A stretch of DNA of 33,127 bases from contig JAFSUB010000027.1 in the NCBI GenBank assembly GCA_017445475.1, positions 1-33,127 on the forward strand, read 5' to 3'. The position numbers and the translations under genes were made by a program. The notes beneath the pieces are model-generated. The model did no database searches, was not told the origin of the DNA, and saw nothing but the letters and a program-made list of their open reading frames with translations. Of the stretch, positions 25,107-32,937 are shown piece by piece; the first letter of the stretch is position 1; each line of letters opens with the position of its first letter. The stretch is from Alphaproteobacteria bacterium (GTDB taxonomy: Bacteria; Pseudomonadota; Alphaproteobacteria; RF32; CAG-239).

Positions 25107-26873
25107 TTATGCTTTATATAAATCGCGTTTTTCATATTTTGTATGAAGCAGATGATGCGCTTTTTCATCTCCGGGCTTGCCTAAATACGTATCATAAAGC
25201 TTTTTAATTGATTCATTTTTGTGCGACAAACGGTTTTGTGCGCACGCATCTTCACAATTCAAGCCTTTCGAACGAAGTTTACGAATTTCATCGTTAATGC
25301 CCCACGGCTTGTCAAAGGTTGCGCCCATCACACGCGGCTGTCCGCCGCCTGCAATACACCCGCCGGGGCAGGCCATCACTTCAACAAAGTGGAAAGGCAA
25401 ATCTTTTTTCTCGGCAAGTGCGGTGTTAATTTGTTCCATCACGGGGCCGACATTTCCGACACCGTTGACAACAGCAATTCGCACACTGATACCGTTGATG
25501 TCAATTTCGGCAACTTTAACAGCGTCCAAGCCTTCGATTGCATGAAAATTAAGCGTTTCAAGCTCGCTTCCCGTAATATAAAAATATGCCGTGCGCAGAG
25601 CTGCCGTCATCACACCGCCCGTAACGCCGAAAATGGTGGCCGCACCGGAATATTCACCCAAAGGATTGTCGGCTTGTTCTTCTTTCAAATGTTTGAAGTC
25701 AATGCCGGCTTTTTTAATCATCTTGGCAAGTTCGCGCGTGGTGATAACTTCATCGACATCTTTATATCCCGACGAGCGCATTGTTTCATCACGCTCAATT
25801 TCCCATTTTTTGGCAGTGCAGGGCATCACCGATACAACCTTAATTTTCGAGGCGTCAATGCCCGCTTTCTCCGCCCAGTAGGTTTTTGCAACCGCGCCAA
25901 CCATCTGGTGAGGCGATTTGCAAGACGACAAATTGGGGATGTTTTCGGGATAATATTTTTCCATATAATCCACCCATGCCGGACAACACGAAGTAAACAT
26001 CGGCAGATGGTCGTTTGCCTTAAAGCGTTTCACAAATTCAGATGCTTCTTCAATGATGGTTAAATCAGCGCCGAAGTTTGTGTCAAACACCTTTGAAAAG
26101 CCGAGTCTGCGCAGAGCAGCATAAATTTTGCCCGTTAAGTTTTCACCGAAATCAAAACCGAACTCTTCACCCAAAGCCACGCGAACGGCAGGCGCAATTT
26201 GCACAACAGTTGTGTATTCTTTGTTTGAAAGAAGGTCAAAAACTTTTTGTGTGTTGTCGTAGTCGGTGATGGCACCGGTTGGGCAGTGTGCCGCGCATTG
26301 GCCGCACTTAATGCAAGGCGACCGGTCAAGCGGCGTGTCGTTTGCCCCCGTAATTTTGGTTGAAAAACCGCGGTTTAAGTAGCTCAACGCCCAAACATTT
26401 TGCACTTTCTGGCAGATGTTGACGCACCTGCCGCAAACAATGCACTTTGCAGGGTCTAAAACAATACACTTTGTTGTTTCGTCTTTTGGAAGCGGCGGAA
26501 CCATTTTGATGATTTCATTTTCACTAATACCCATTTGCGCGGTCATATCCTGCAATTCGCACGAACCGCTGCGTGTGCAGTTCAAACAATCATTCGGGTG
26601 ATTGCTCAAAATCAGTTTTAAAACGGTTTTTCTGATTTGTTTTAACTCCGCATCATCGGTGATAATTTCCATGCCTTCGGTGGCAGGTGTCGAGCACGAG
26701 CGCATAATGCGTCCGCCGACTTTCACAATGCACAAACCGCAACCCGCGGAGGGGTCAACATCCGGATGTTTGCACAGCGTCGGAATGTTAACCTGCGCTG
26801 CGCGCGCGGCGTCTAAAATGCTTGTGCCTTCTTTAACCTCAACATTGATGTTGTTAATTTTTAACTGAACCAT
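25107..26873 (-). CDS. hydA: [FeFe] hydrogenase catalytic subunit (HydA type, NuoG-like N-terminus)
   Basis: This subunit makes or oxidises H2 at the H-cluster. Domains in order: plant-type [2Fe-2S] (Cys34, 45, 48, 60), His-Cys [4Fe-4S] (His92, Cys96, 99, 105), two [4Fe-4S] clusters (CIVCGRCVNIC at 144-154; CIKCGQCAAHC at 187-197), then the H domain with L1 TSCCPAW (294-300), L2 MPCTAKKWE (350-358) and L3 MACPGGCIAGGGQP (500-513). All H-cluster cysteines and the proton-path Cys are present. It is 588 residues from ATG 26873, which has AAGGAGGA upstream; a longer frame from 26927 runs into hydB and is rejected. The C-terminus lacks the extra [2Fe-2S] domain of Thermotoga-type HydA. Maturases HydEFG are not in the window. 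Confidence 0.96.
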   Translation of the reverse strand: MVQLKINNINVEVKEGTSILDAARAAQVNIPTLCKHPDVDPSAGCGLCIVKVGGRIMRSCSTPATEGMEIITDDAELKQIRKTVLKLILSNHPNDCLNCTRSGSCELQDMTAQMGISENEIIKMVPPLPKDETTKCIVLDPAKCIVCGRCVNICQKVQNVWALSYLNRGFSTKITGANDTPLDRSPCIKCGQCAAHCPTGAITDYDNTQKVFDLLSNKEYTTVVQIAPAVRVALGEEFGFDFGENLTGKIYAALRRLGFSKVFDTNFGADLTIIEEASEFVKRFKANDHLPMFTSCCPAWVDYMEKYYPENIPNLSSCKSPHQMVGAVAKTYWAEKAGIDASKIKVVSVMPCTAKKWEIERDETMRSSGYKDVDEVITTRELAKMIKKAGIDFKHLKEEQADNPLGEYSGAATIFGVTGGVMTAALRTAYFYITGSELETLNFHAIEGLDAVKVAEIDINGISVRIAVVNGVGNVGPVMEQINTALAEKKDLPFHFVEVMACPGGCIAGGGQPRVMGATFDKPWGINDEIRKLRSKGLNCEDACAQNRLSHKNESIKKLYDTYLGKPGDEKAHHLLHTKYEKRDLYKA

Positions 26874-26874
26874 C

Positions 26875-28557
26875 TTATTTGTCCTCCTTTGGTGCATCCA
26901 AAAGTTTTTGCGTATATTCGTTTTCATAAAATCTTAATGTTGAAAGAACGGGATTCGGTGCTGTTTGGCCGAGTCCGCAAAGCGACGCTTTTTGCATGGC
27001 AAACGCAATTTGCTTTAATAGGTCTAAATCTTTTTGTTTGCCGCGTCCGCGATTGATTTTATCTAAAAGCGTAAGCATCTGTTTGCCGCCGATTCTGCAG
27101 GGCGCGCATTTGCCGCACGATTCGTCAACCGTAAAGTCAAGATAAAACTTTGCAAGCGACACCATATCGGAGCTGTCGTCAATGACTATCATACCGCCGG
27201 AGCCCATAATCGAGCCGACTTTTTTGAGCTCTTCATAACACACGGGCATATCCATATATTGTGCCGGAATAACACCGCCTGACGGGCCGCCCGTCTGCAC
27301 GGCTTTTAACTTTTTGCCTTGCGGCACACCGCCGCCGATTTCATTGACAATTTGACTGATGGTTGTTCCCATCGGCACTTCAATTAGGCCTGAATGTTCA
27401 ACCTGTCCTGTTAAGGCAAAAACCTTTGTTCCTTTTGAAGTTTCAGTGCCAAATGATGCAAACCAGTCGGCGCCTTTTAAGAGAATTTTTGAAACATTTG
27501 CAAGTGTCTCAACATTGTTCACGCATGAGGGTTTGCCCCATAAACCCTTGTTTGTGGGATAAGGCGGCCTCGGGCGCGGTGTGCCGCGCGCGCCCTCGAT
27601 TGAGTGAATCAGCGCCGTTTCTTCACCGCAGACAAAAGCGCCTGCGCCGAGCCTGATGTCAACATTAAAGCAAAAATCGGTGCCCATAATGTTGTTGCCG
27701 AGTAACCTGTTTTTCTTGCAGGCCTGAATAGCCTTTTGCAAACGTTCAACCGCGAGCGGATATTCCGCCCTCACATAAAACCAGCCCGACGTTGCGCCGA
27801 TGGCATAAGCCGCAATCATCATGCCTTCAATCACGGCATGCGGGTCGCCCTCTAAAATGGACCTGTCCATATATGCGCCCGGATCACCCTCATCGCCGTT
27901 GCAGATAATGAATTTTTCATCAACCGTCGGCACTTTTGCGGCGAGTTCCCATTTCATGCCGGTTGAAAAACCGCCGCCGCCTCGTCCGCGTAAACCGGAT
28001 TTTTTGATTTCCTCAACAACCTCAGCAGGCGTCATTGTTTTTAAGGCTTTTTCGAGTGCCAAATAGCCGCCGTGCGCCATATATTCTTTGATATCTTCGG
28101 GATCAATGTGGCCGGCGTTTTTCAAAACAACTTTTTCCTGTTTTTTGAAAAACGGCAAGTCAAGCGAAAGAATATGCTCGCTCAAATTTTCGGGCGGGGT
28201 AAATTCACCCTGTGTGTCAAGCGCTTTCAAAACATAATCTTCCATAACGGCTTTGGTTATCTCTAAATCAACTCGCTTGAACAAAACATCTTTTTTGCCT
28301 TTAATCTCAACGCGGATAAGCGGCCCTTGTGCGCAAAGCCCCATGCAGCCGGTTGCCACAACGCGCACACGCTCACTTAAGCCTTTTTCATTTAAAATCG
28401 AATGGATGAGCGCAATTAAATCATCACTTCCCGATGATTTGCAACCCGTTGAATGACAGCAATAAATATTGCACACGTATTTTTCAATTTCGGCGCGCTT
28501 TGCGTTTGCCATTTCGTGAATATCAAAACGTTTGTTAATTTCAGCCATATCTGCCAT
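26875..28557 (-). CDS. hydB: NADH-binding flavoprotein subunit of [FeFe] hydrogenase (HydB, NuoF-like)
   Basis: HydB takes electrons from NADH through FMN. The N-terminal thioredoxin-like [2Fe-2S] domain has cysteines at 33/34, 39, 71 and 75; the NuoF core shows GLRGRGGGGFSTGMKWE (FMN/NADH site, about 188-204), GAGAFVCGEETALIHSIEG and the [4Fe-4S] motif ESCGKCAPCR with Cys527 (ligands 481, 484, 487, 527). The protein stops at 560 residues, soon after that cluster, so the C-terminal two-[4Fe-4S] ferredoxin domain typical of bifurcating HydB is missing. GGAGGA overlaps the hydC stop; one base separates its stop from the hydA ATG. Confidence 0.95.
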   Translation of the reverse strand: MADMAEINKRFDIHEMANAKRAEIEKYVCNIYCCHSTGCKSSGSDDLIALIHSILNEKGLSERVRVVATGCMGLCAQGPLIRVEIKGKKDVLFKRVDLEITKAVMEDYVLKALDTQGEFTPPENLSEHILSLDLPFFKKQEKVVLKNAGHIDPEDIKEYMAHGGYLALEKALKTMTPAEVVEEIKKSGLRGRGGGGFSTGMKWELAAKVPTVDEKFIICNGDEGDPGAYMDRSILEGDPHAVIEGMMIAAYAIGATSGWFYVRAEYPLAVERLQKAIQACKKNRLLGNNIMGTDFCFNVDIRLGAGAFVCGEETALIHSIEGARGTPRPRPPYPTNKGLWGKPSCVNNVETLANVSKILLKGADWFASFGTETSKGTKVFALTGQVEHSGLIEVPMGTTISQIVNEIGGGVPQGKKLKAVQTGGPSGGVIPAQYMDMPVCYEELKKVGSIMGSGGMIVIDDSSDMVSLAKFYLDFTVDESCGKCAPCRIGGKQMLTLLDKINRGRGKQKDLDLLKQIAFAMQKASLCGLGQTAPNPVLSTLRFYENEYTQKLLDAPKEDK

Positions 28558-28560
28558 TGT

Positions 28561-29037
28561 TTAGTCCTCCTTAAAAGCCTTTTTCCACTCTTCTAAAATT
28601 TCGGGAACCTGCTCGGGTGTCATGCGGCCGTATGTCTTTCCGTTGACAACGCAAACAGGTGCCAAACCGCAACAGCCGACGCAGCGCACGCATTGAAGGT
28701 GGAACATTCCGTCCGGTGTGCTTTCGCCTTCCTTGATTTTGAGCTCGGATTTGAATTTTTCAAGCACTTTGTCGTTGCCTTTTAAATAACAGGCCGTGCC
28801 TGTGCAAACGGAGATAACGGCTTTTCCCGGAGCAACAAGCTTAAAAAAGTTGTAAAATGTCAAAACCTCATAAATGCGGGCGAGCGGAACATCCATACGC
28901 TCGGACAGCATAACCGCATCTTCCCATGCCACATATCCTTTTATACCTTGAATTTCGTGTAAAGCCATAATAAGCGAACCGCGCTTTTTGCGCCACTTGT
29001 CTGCAATTTCTGCGGCTTTTGAAGTTTCCTCCGACAT
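28561..29037 (-). CDS. hydC: [2Fe-2S] subunit of [FeFe] hydrogenase (HydC, NuoE-like)
   Basis: HydC is the thioredoxin-like [2Fe-2S] electron carrier of the HydABC complex. The 158-residue product shows a helical N-terminus (SLIMALHEIQGIKGYV, then DVPLARIYEVLTFYNFF) and the cluster ligands Cys78, Cys83, Cys119 and Cys123 (VCTGTACYLKG and CVRCVGCCGLAPV). The start at 29037 has AAGGAGGA 7 bases upstream; a frame reaching 29124 would cover the promoter. It is the first gene of hydC-hydB-hydA, all three with GGAGGAC-type ribosome-binding sites. Confidence 0.94.
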   Translation of the reverse strand: MSEETSKAAEIADKWRKKRGSLIMALHEIQGIKGYVAWEDAVMLSERMDVPLARIYEVLTFYNFFKLVAPGKAVISVCTGTACYLKGNDKVLEKFKSELKIKEGESTPDGMFHLQCVRCVGCCGLAPVCVVNGKTYGRMTPEQVPEILEEWKKAFKED

Positions 29038-29082
29038 CGTGTCCTCCTTAAAAAACATTAAATCATTTGCAAATTTGCGGAC

Positions 29083-29110
29083 ATTATAAAAATTATTGAA
29101 GTATATGCAA
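29083..29110 (-). promoter_or_regulatory. Strong putative promoter of the hydCBA operon with adjacent palindrome
   Basis: On the minus strand TTGCAT (29110-29105), a 16-base spacer and a perfect TATAAT (29088-29083). The predicted RNA start, near 29076, falls inside a 10-base perfect palindrome GCAAATTTGC (29069-29078), a position suited to a repressor operator. No FNR-type (TTGAT-N4-ATCAA) or Rex-type site is seen here. Confidence 0.6.
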
Positions 29111-29178
29111 GCGAATTTTAACATATTTTCAAGAATATTTCAGATATCTTTTAAGTCTATTTTGAAAAGGGATATGAT

Positions 29179-30498
29179 ATGGAACTGACAACAAAAAAAA
29201 TTGCTTCAATTTTAGGCGGCAAAAGCTGTTTTTCAGATGAAAAGATTGCAAAAATTTCAACGGACAGCCGAACCATTCAAAAAGGCGACGTCTTTATTGC
29301 CATTAAGGGCGAATCGTTTGACGGACACAATTTTGTCGCAGAGGTTTTAAAAAAAAGCGCTTGTTTGGCTGTTGTCGAACATCTTGTTGAAGGCGCGGAC
29401 AAAAACAAGCAAATCGTTGTTGAAGACACCTTAAAGGCATATGGCCAAATCGGTGCGTATGTTCGAAGCCTGTTTCAAGGTGTTGTCATCGGTTTAACGG
29501 GGAGTTCCGGAAAAACCACAACCAAAGAGGAAATTAAGTTTATTTTATCGCATTTCGGAAAGGTTTATGCCACCATAGGCAACCATAACAACTTTGTCGG
29601 CGTGCCGGAAAGTTTGTGCAATCTTGATTTGTCGGCAGATTATGCCGTTGTTGAAATGGGCATGAGTGCCAAGGGCGAAATTTCACGTCTGACAAGCTAT
29701 GTCCAGCCTGATATTGCCCTCATCACAAACGTTTATCCGATGCATATTGAGTTTTTTGAAAACTTAAAAGGCATTGCAAAGGCAAAGGCTGAAATTTTTG
29801 AAGGTTTGAAAACGGGCGGTGCGGCCATTGTTAATGCAGACACAAATTATGCCGATGTGTTGATTCAAAAAGCCAAAGAAAAAACGAATCGTATTTTTCT
29901 TTTCGGGCAAAACAACAAGCCTGAAGCAACTTTTGAAACCCAGGATGAGGGACTGCACCACTTATATAACGCATGGGCAACATTGAGCGTGGTTCAGGCT
30001 TTGGGGCTTGATGTTCAAAAAGCGGCATCATACATCAAAGATTTCGCTGCGCTTGCGGGCAGGGGCAAAAAACACACCTTAAAGCTGAACGAAAGCGACA
30101 CATACACTTTAATTGATGACAGTTATTCCGGACAGCCGGAAGCCATGAAGCTGGCCATCGAAGCGCTTGATAAAATGCCCTCAAAAGGCAGAAAAATTGC
30201 CCTTTTGGGCAAAATGGCGGAACTTGGGGAATGTTCTAAAGAAAAACATCTTGAAATCGGCAAGCTCGTTTCAAAAACAAACATTGATGTTGTTGTCGGT
30301 GTGTGCCCCGAAATGAAAGATATGCTTGCGTGTTTGCCTGCGCACATCAAGCAATATTACTTTGAAAACAAGGAAGGTGTTTGTTCGTTTTTGTTAAATC
30401 AGCTCTTGCAAAACGAAGATATTTTGCTTATAAAGGGAGCAAGATATTCTTCAAAACTATATCAGGTTGCCGAAGAACTGATTAAAAAAGGAAGCTGA
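29179..30498 (+). CDS. murF: UDP-N-acetylmuramoyl-tripeptide:D-Ala-D-Ala ligase (MurF), with a short central domain
   Basis: MurF adds D-Ala-D-Ala to the UDP-MurNAc-tripeptide in the cytoplasm, finishing the pentapeptide. Domains: N-terminal substrate domain with [19 protein letters not shown]; central ATPase with P-loop [14 protein letters not shown] (residues 105-118), GNHNNFVG and [13 protein letters not shown]-terminal domain with [11 protein letters not shown] and [13 protein letters not shown]. It is 439 residues. The stretch between LFGQNN (242) and GLHHLYNA (258) is shorter than I expect for the family, and the usual C-terminal KGS reads KGA. Most other key residues are present, so it is likely functional. 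It heads murF-nrdR-nusB-def, away from any dcw cluster. Confidence 0.92.
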   Translation: MELTTKKIASILGGKSCFSDEKIAKISTDSRTIQKGDVFIAIKGESFDGHNFVAEVLKKSACLAVVEHLVEGADKNKQIVVEDTLKAYGQIGAYVRSLFQGVVIGLTGSSGKTTTKEEIKFILSHFGKVYATIGNHNNFVGVPESLCNLDLSADYAVVEMGMSAKGEISRLTSYVQPDIALITNVYPMHIEFFENLKGIAKAKAEIFEGLKTGGAAIVNADTNYADVLIQKAKEKTNRIFLFGQNNKPEATFETQDEGLHHLYNAWATLSVVQALGLDVQKAASYIKDFAALAGRGKKHTLKLNESDTYTLIDDSYSGQPEAMKLAIEALDKMPSKGRKIALLGKMAELGECSKEKHLEIGKLVSKTNIDVVVGVCPEMKDMLACLPAHIKQYYFENKEGVCSFLLNQLLQNEDILLIKGARYSSKLYQVAEELIKKGS

Positions 30499-30503
30499 AA
30501 CAA

Positions 30504-30986
30504 ATGAAATGCCCGTTTTGCGGATTTGACGATACGGTTGTGAAAGATTCGCGCAACAGTGATGATAATACGGCGATTCGCAGGCGCCGTGAGTGTCCGG
30601 AATGCGGCTCAAGATTCACAACATTTGAGCGTGTTCAGTTGAGGGAATTGATGGTTGCGAAAAAAAACGGCGAACGCGTGCCGTTTGATCGCGAAAAACT
30701 TTATCGCTCGATTGAAATTGCTTTAAGAAAACGGCCGATTTCGCAAGAAAGGCTTGATAAAGTTGTCAATTCGCTTGTTCGCGGTTTTGAAAGCAGCGGT
30801 GAAAGTGAAATTACAACAACGGCCATCGGCGAAGCGGTTATGGATTGCCTGTCGCGCCTTGATCGCATCGCCTATATTCGTTTTGCTTCCGTTTATAAAG
30901 ATTTTAAGGAAGTGAAAGATTTTGAAGATTTCGTGAAAACAATTGATGCGCTGGTTTATCCGGTGTTTGAAAAAGAAGGTGAGTGA
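30504..30986 (+). CDS. nrdR: Transcriptional repressor NrdR of ribonucleotide reductase genes
   Basis: NrdR senses ATP/dATP and represses nrd operons. The 160-residue protein starts [10 protein letters not shown] with a zinc ribbon (Cys3, Cys6, Cys31, Cys34; [19 protein letters not shown]) followed by an ATP-cone ([20 protein letters not shown] and onward). Start and length are canonical. It follows murF after 5 bases. The partner nrd genes and NrdR boxes are not in this window. In many alphaproteobacteria riboflavin genes lie between nrdR and nusB; here nusB follows directly. Confidence 0.97.
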   Translation: MKCPFCGFDDTVVKDSRNSDDNTAIRRRRECPECGSRFTTFERVQLRELMVAKKNGERVPFDREKLYRSIEIALRKRPISQERLDKVVNSLVRGFESSGESEITTTAIGEAVMDCLSRLDRIAYIRFASVYKDFKEVKDFEDFVKTIDALVYPVFEKEGE

Positions 30987-30991
30987 GCAAA

Positions 30992-31480
30992 ATGGCAAAG
31001 TTTGTTTCTGAAAAAATACGCAAAAAATCGGGTGCGCGCTTGGCTGCCGTTCAGGCAACGTATATGGCCTTTTTCGGTGATTTGCCGATAGATGAGGTTA
31101 TCAAAGATTTTAAGGATGGTAAAATCGGCCGCTATGTCATTGAAGAAAAAGGTGCGGCGCAAACCGAAGAACTGGTTGAAGTTTCGCCCATCGATACGGT
31201 TTATTTTGAAAATTTGGTTAAAGGTGTTCATCAAAAAAAGGAAGCTCTTGAAAAATCTTTGGCGTTTTATTTAAATGAAAAGCGCGATTTTGAAAAACTT
31301 GACGGCACAATGCAGGCTCTGCTCTTGTGCGCAACCTATGAGCTGACAAACAACATGGACGTTGACACCAAGGTTTTGATACAAGAATATGTCGATTTGG
31401 CGTATGCCTTTTTTTGCAAAAACGAGCCAAAGATGGTTAATGCCCTTTTGGACCAAATTGCGCACGCTGTTCGAGGTTAG
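30992..31480 (+). CDS. nusB: Transcription antitermination factor NusB
   Basis: NusB with S10 (NusE) binds boxA in rRNA operons to prevent early termination. The product is 162 residues from ATG 30992, helical, with SGARLAAVQATYMAFF near the start and the C-terminal LLCATYELTNN, VLIQEYVDLAYAFF and MVNALLDQIAHAVR patterns of the family. A GTG at 30983 would add three residues and overlap nrdR; ATG 30992 is preferred because AAGGTGAG precedes it. Assignment rests on these patterns and on the nrdR neighbour. Confidence 0.9.
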   Translation: MAKFVSEKIRKKSGARLAAVQATYMAFFGDLPIDEVIKDFKDGKIGRYVIEEKGAAQTEELVEVSPIDTVYFENLVKGVHQKKEALEKSLAFYLNEKRDFEKLDGTMQALLLCATYELTNNMDVDTKVLIQEYVDLAYAFFCKNEPKMVNALLDQIAHAVRG

Positions 31481-31485
31481 GAAAA

Positions 31486-32025
31486 ATGGCAATTTTGAAG
31501 CTTTTCGAATATCCCGATAAAATTTTAACACAAAAAGCCGAACCGGTTGTAAAGGTTGACGCTGATTTGGAAGCGTTTTTAAATGATATGCTTCAAACAA
31601 TGTATGCCGACCGCGGGGTTGGTTTGGCGGCGCCGCAGGTTGGGGTTTTAAAGCGCGTGATTGTGATTGATCCGTTTCAAGAAGAAGATGAAAACGGCGT
31701 TTTGAAAAAAGGCAAACCGATGTTTTTGGTTAATCCTGAAATCATCTCGCACAGTGAAGAAACAATTTTCTTTTGCGAAGGATGTTTGTCTGTTCCGGGA
31801 CAAAGAGCCGAGGTTGAGCGTTTTGAAAAAGTAACGGTGCGCTATTTAGATGAAAAGGGCGTTCAAAAGCAAATTGAGGCAGAAGGTTATGTTTCGGTTG
31901 TGTTGCAACACGAAATTGACCATCTGGACGGCATTTTATACATCGATCATTTGAGCCGCTTAAAGCGCAATATGCTCTTAAAAAAACTTGAAAAAATGCG
32001 TGCGTCGCAAAAGGCGAAAGAATAA
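31486..32025 (+). CDS. def: Peptide deformylase
   Basis: Deformylase removes the formyl group from the N-terminus of nascent proteins. The three metal-site motifs are present: GVGLAAPQVG (residues 44-53), EGCLSVPG (Cys100 ligand) and QHEIDHLDG (His142, catalytic Glu143, His146). It is 179 residues, with an acidic loop EEDENGVLKKGK after strand VIVIDPF. It follows nusB by 5 bases. The usual partner fmt is not next to it; the next gene is a nitroreductase after 69 bases. Confidence 0.97.
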   Translation: MAILKLFEYPDKILTQKAEPVVKVDADLEAFLNDMLQTMYADRGVGLAAPQVGVLKRVIVIDPFQEEDENGVLKKGKPMFLVNPEIISHSEETIFFCEGCLSVPGQRAEVERFEKVTVRYLDEKGVQKQIEAEGYVSVVLQHEIDHLDGILYIDHLSRLKRNMLLKKLEKMRASQKAKE

Positions 32026-32094
32026 AAAACCCTTTTTTATGCGCTAATCGGTCTTATATTAGTTTTGAAATATGACATAAAAGGAGTTTAAAAG

Positions 32095-32628
32095 ATGAAT
32101 TTACCCGAACCGAAAATCAACGAAAAGCCGAGTTTGTATGAGGCCTTAAAAACAAGAAAATCCGTGCGCAGTTTCAATGGAAAAGCGCTTGATGTGCAAA
32201 CGCTCAGCAATGTTTTGTGGGCAGCATACGGCGCAAACCGCGCTGACGGCAGACGCACAATCCCGACCGCGCGCAATCAAAAAGATTTGTCGGTTTATGT
32301 GGCAGACGGCAACGGTGTTTTTTTGTATGACGGCGAGAAAAACACTTTGGACAAGGTTTTGAATAAAAATATTTTAGAGATGTTTGCCTCACAGCCCTTT
32401 ATGAAAGACGTGCCGACAGTGTTGATATATACCGGCAGCCAAGAAGAACATCATTATTCCATTATGCACGCCGGCTCTGCATATCAAAATGTTGAGCTGT
32501 ATGCAGCAACAAACGGTTTGGGTTGTGTTGTCCGAGCACTGTTTGATAAAGAAGCTGTGGCAAAAGAGCTTGGCTTGCCTGCGTCAGAACAGGTTATCGT
32601 TTCCCAAGCCATCGGATATGAAAAATAA
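32095..32628 (+). CDS. Small nitroreductase-family FMN protein (SagB-like)
   Basis: Nitroreductase-fold proteins use FMN to reduce or oxidise small substrates. This one is 177 residues and shows the N-terminal LKTRKSVRSFNGKALDVQTL phosphate-contact segment, LWAAYGANRADGRRTIPTARN (SagB-like), and the C-terminal NVELYAATNGLGCVVRALFD and VIVSQAIGYEK patterns. Substrate unknown. It starts with no signal peptide; AAAGGAG is 9 bases upstream. It may be transcribed alone: the 69 bases after def are AT-rich, but I cannot fix a promoter. Confidence 0.88.
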   Translation: MNLPEPKINEKPSLYEALKTRKSVRSFNGKALDVQTLSNVLWAAYGANRADGRRTIPTARNQKDLSVYVADGNGVFLYDGEKNTLDKVLNKNILEMFASQPFMKDVPTVLIYTGSQEEHHYSIMHAGSAYQNVELYAATNGLGCVVRALFDKEAVAKELGLPASEQVIVSQAIGYEK

Positions 32629-32698
32629 AGTTTTTGGATTTGGACAAGGCAATAAGCCTTAAAAAAAAGCAAAACCCTTGTTTGAGATTAATTTGAAG

Positions 32699-32734
32699 AT
32701 GCCTTGAATTTTGGCGGAACGCCAAAATAGGCAT
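32699..32734. repeat. Bulged 15-bp inverted repeat
   Basis: ATTTTGGCG (32708-32716) pairs with CGCCAAAAT (32720-32728) over a GAA loop, and ATGCCT/AGGCAT (32699-32704, 32729-32734) extends it across a TGA bulge. Neither strand has a U-tract, so it is not an obvious terminator; its role is unknown. Confidence 0.6.
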
Positions 32735-32769
32735 GACGTTTATTTTATAAAAAGTTCGATATTTAAGAG

Positions 32770-32835
32770 AAATAATAAGAAAGGCCTCATCAGGTGAGAC
32801 GAGTATACACTAATAAAAAAGGCAGAGAATGAGCC
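32770..32835 (-). other. Distal tuf 3' hairpin element, copy 2
   Basis: On the minus strand a long hairpin closed by GGCTCAT/ATGAGGCC (32829-32835 with 32783-32790, one bulged C) ends in TTTCTTATTATTT. It shares the GTATACTC..GTC..GAGGC core and the tail with the element next to tuf. Confidence 0.45.
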
Positions 32836-32906
32836 AAATAATAAGAACGCCTCTTGAAAGCGACAGGAGTGTACATAAACGTACATGACTTAGCTTTTAA
32901 GAGGCG
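32836..32906 (-). terminator. Proximal tuf 3' hairpin element, copy 1, probable tuf terminator
   Basis: On the minus strand a 14-bp closing stem (32893-32906 with 32848-32861, one G-T pair) contains a smaller TGTAC/GTACA hairpin and ends in TTCTTATTATTT. It lies about 30 bases after the tuf stop, so it is the likely tuf terminator, though the U-tract is interrupted by A. Confidence 0.55.
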
Positions 32907-32937
32907 CTCTGTATTTAGTTGGCCATTATATGCCTTT

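Larger units (their letters stand above)
32629..32937. other. Hairpin-rich spacer downstream of tuf
   Basis: No gene is seen in these 309 bases. They hold, from left to right: a short AAGGC/GCCTT hairpin (32646-32660), a bulged 15-bp hairpin (32699-32734), and two related larger hairpins on the minus strand (32770-32835 and 32836-32906). These are listed separately below. Nothing in it resembles a tRNA. Confidence 0.7.

Noticed and set aside
25221-26063. 280-codon plus-strand frame inside hydA
   Set aside because: It is antisense to the hydrogenase core; its composition mirrors the codons of the real gene and it has no start signal.
32925-32930. TATAAT just after the tuf stop as a small-RNA promoter
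   Set aside because: No acceptable -35 box is found at 16-18 bases; in AT-rich sequence a lone TATAAT is weak evidence.
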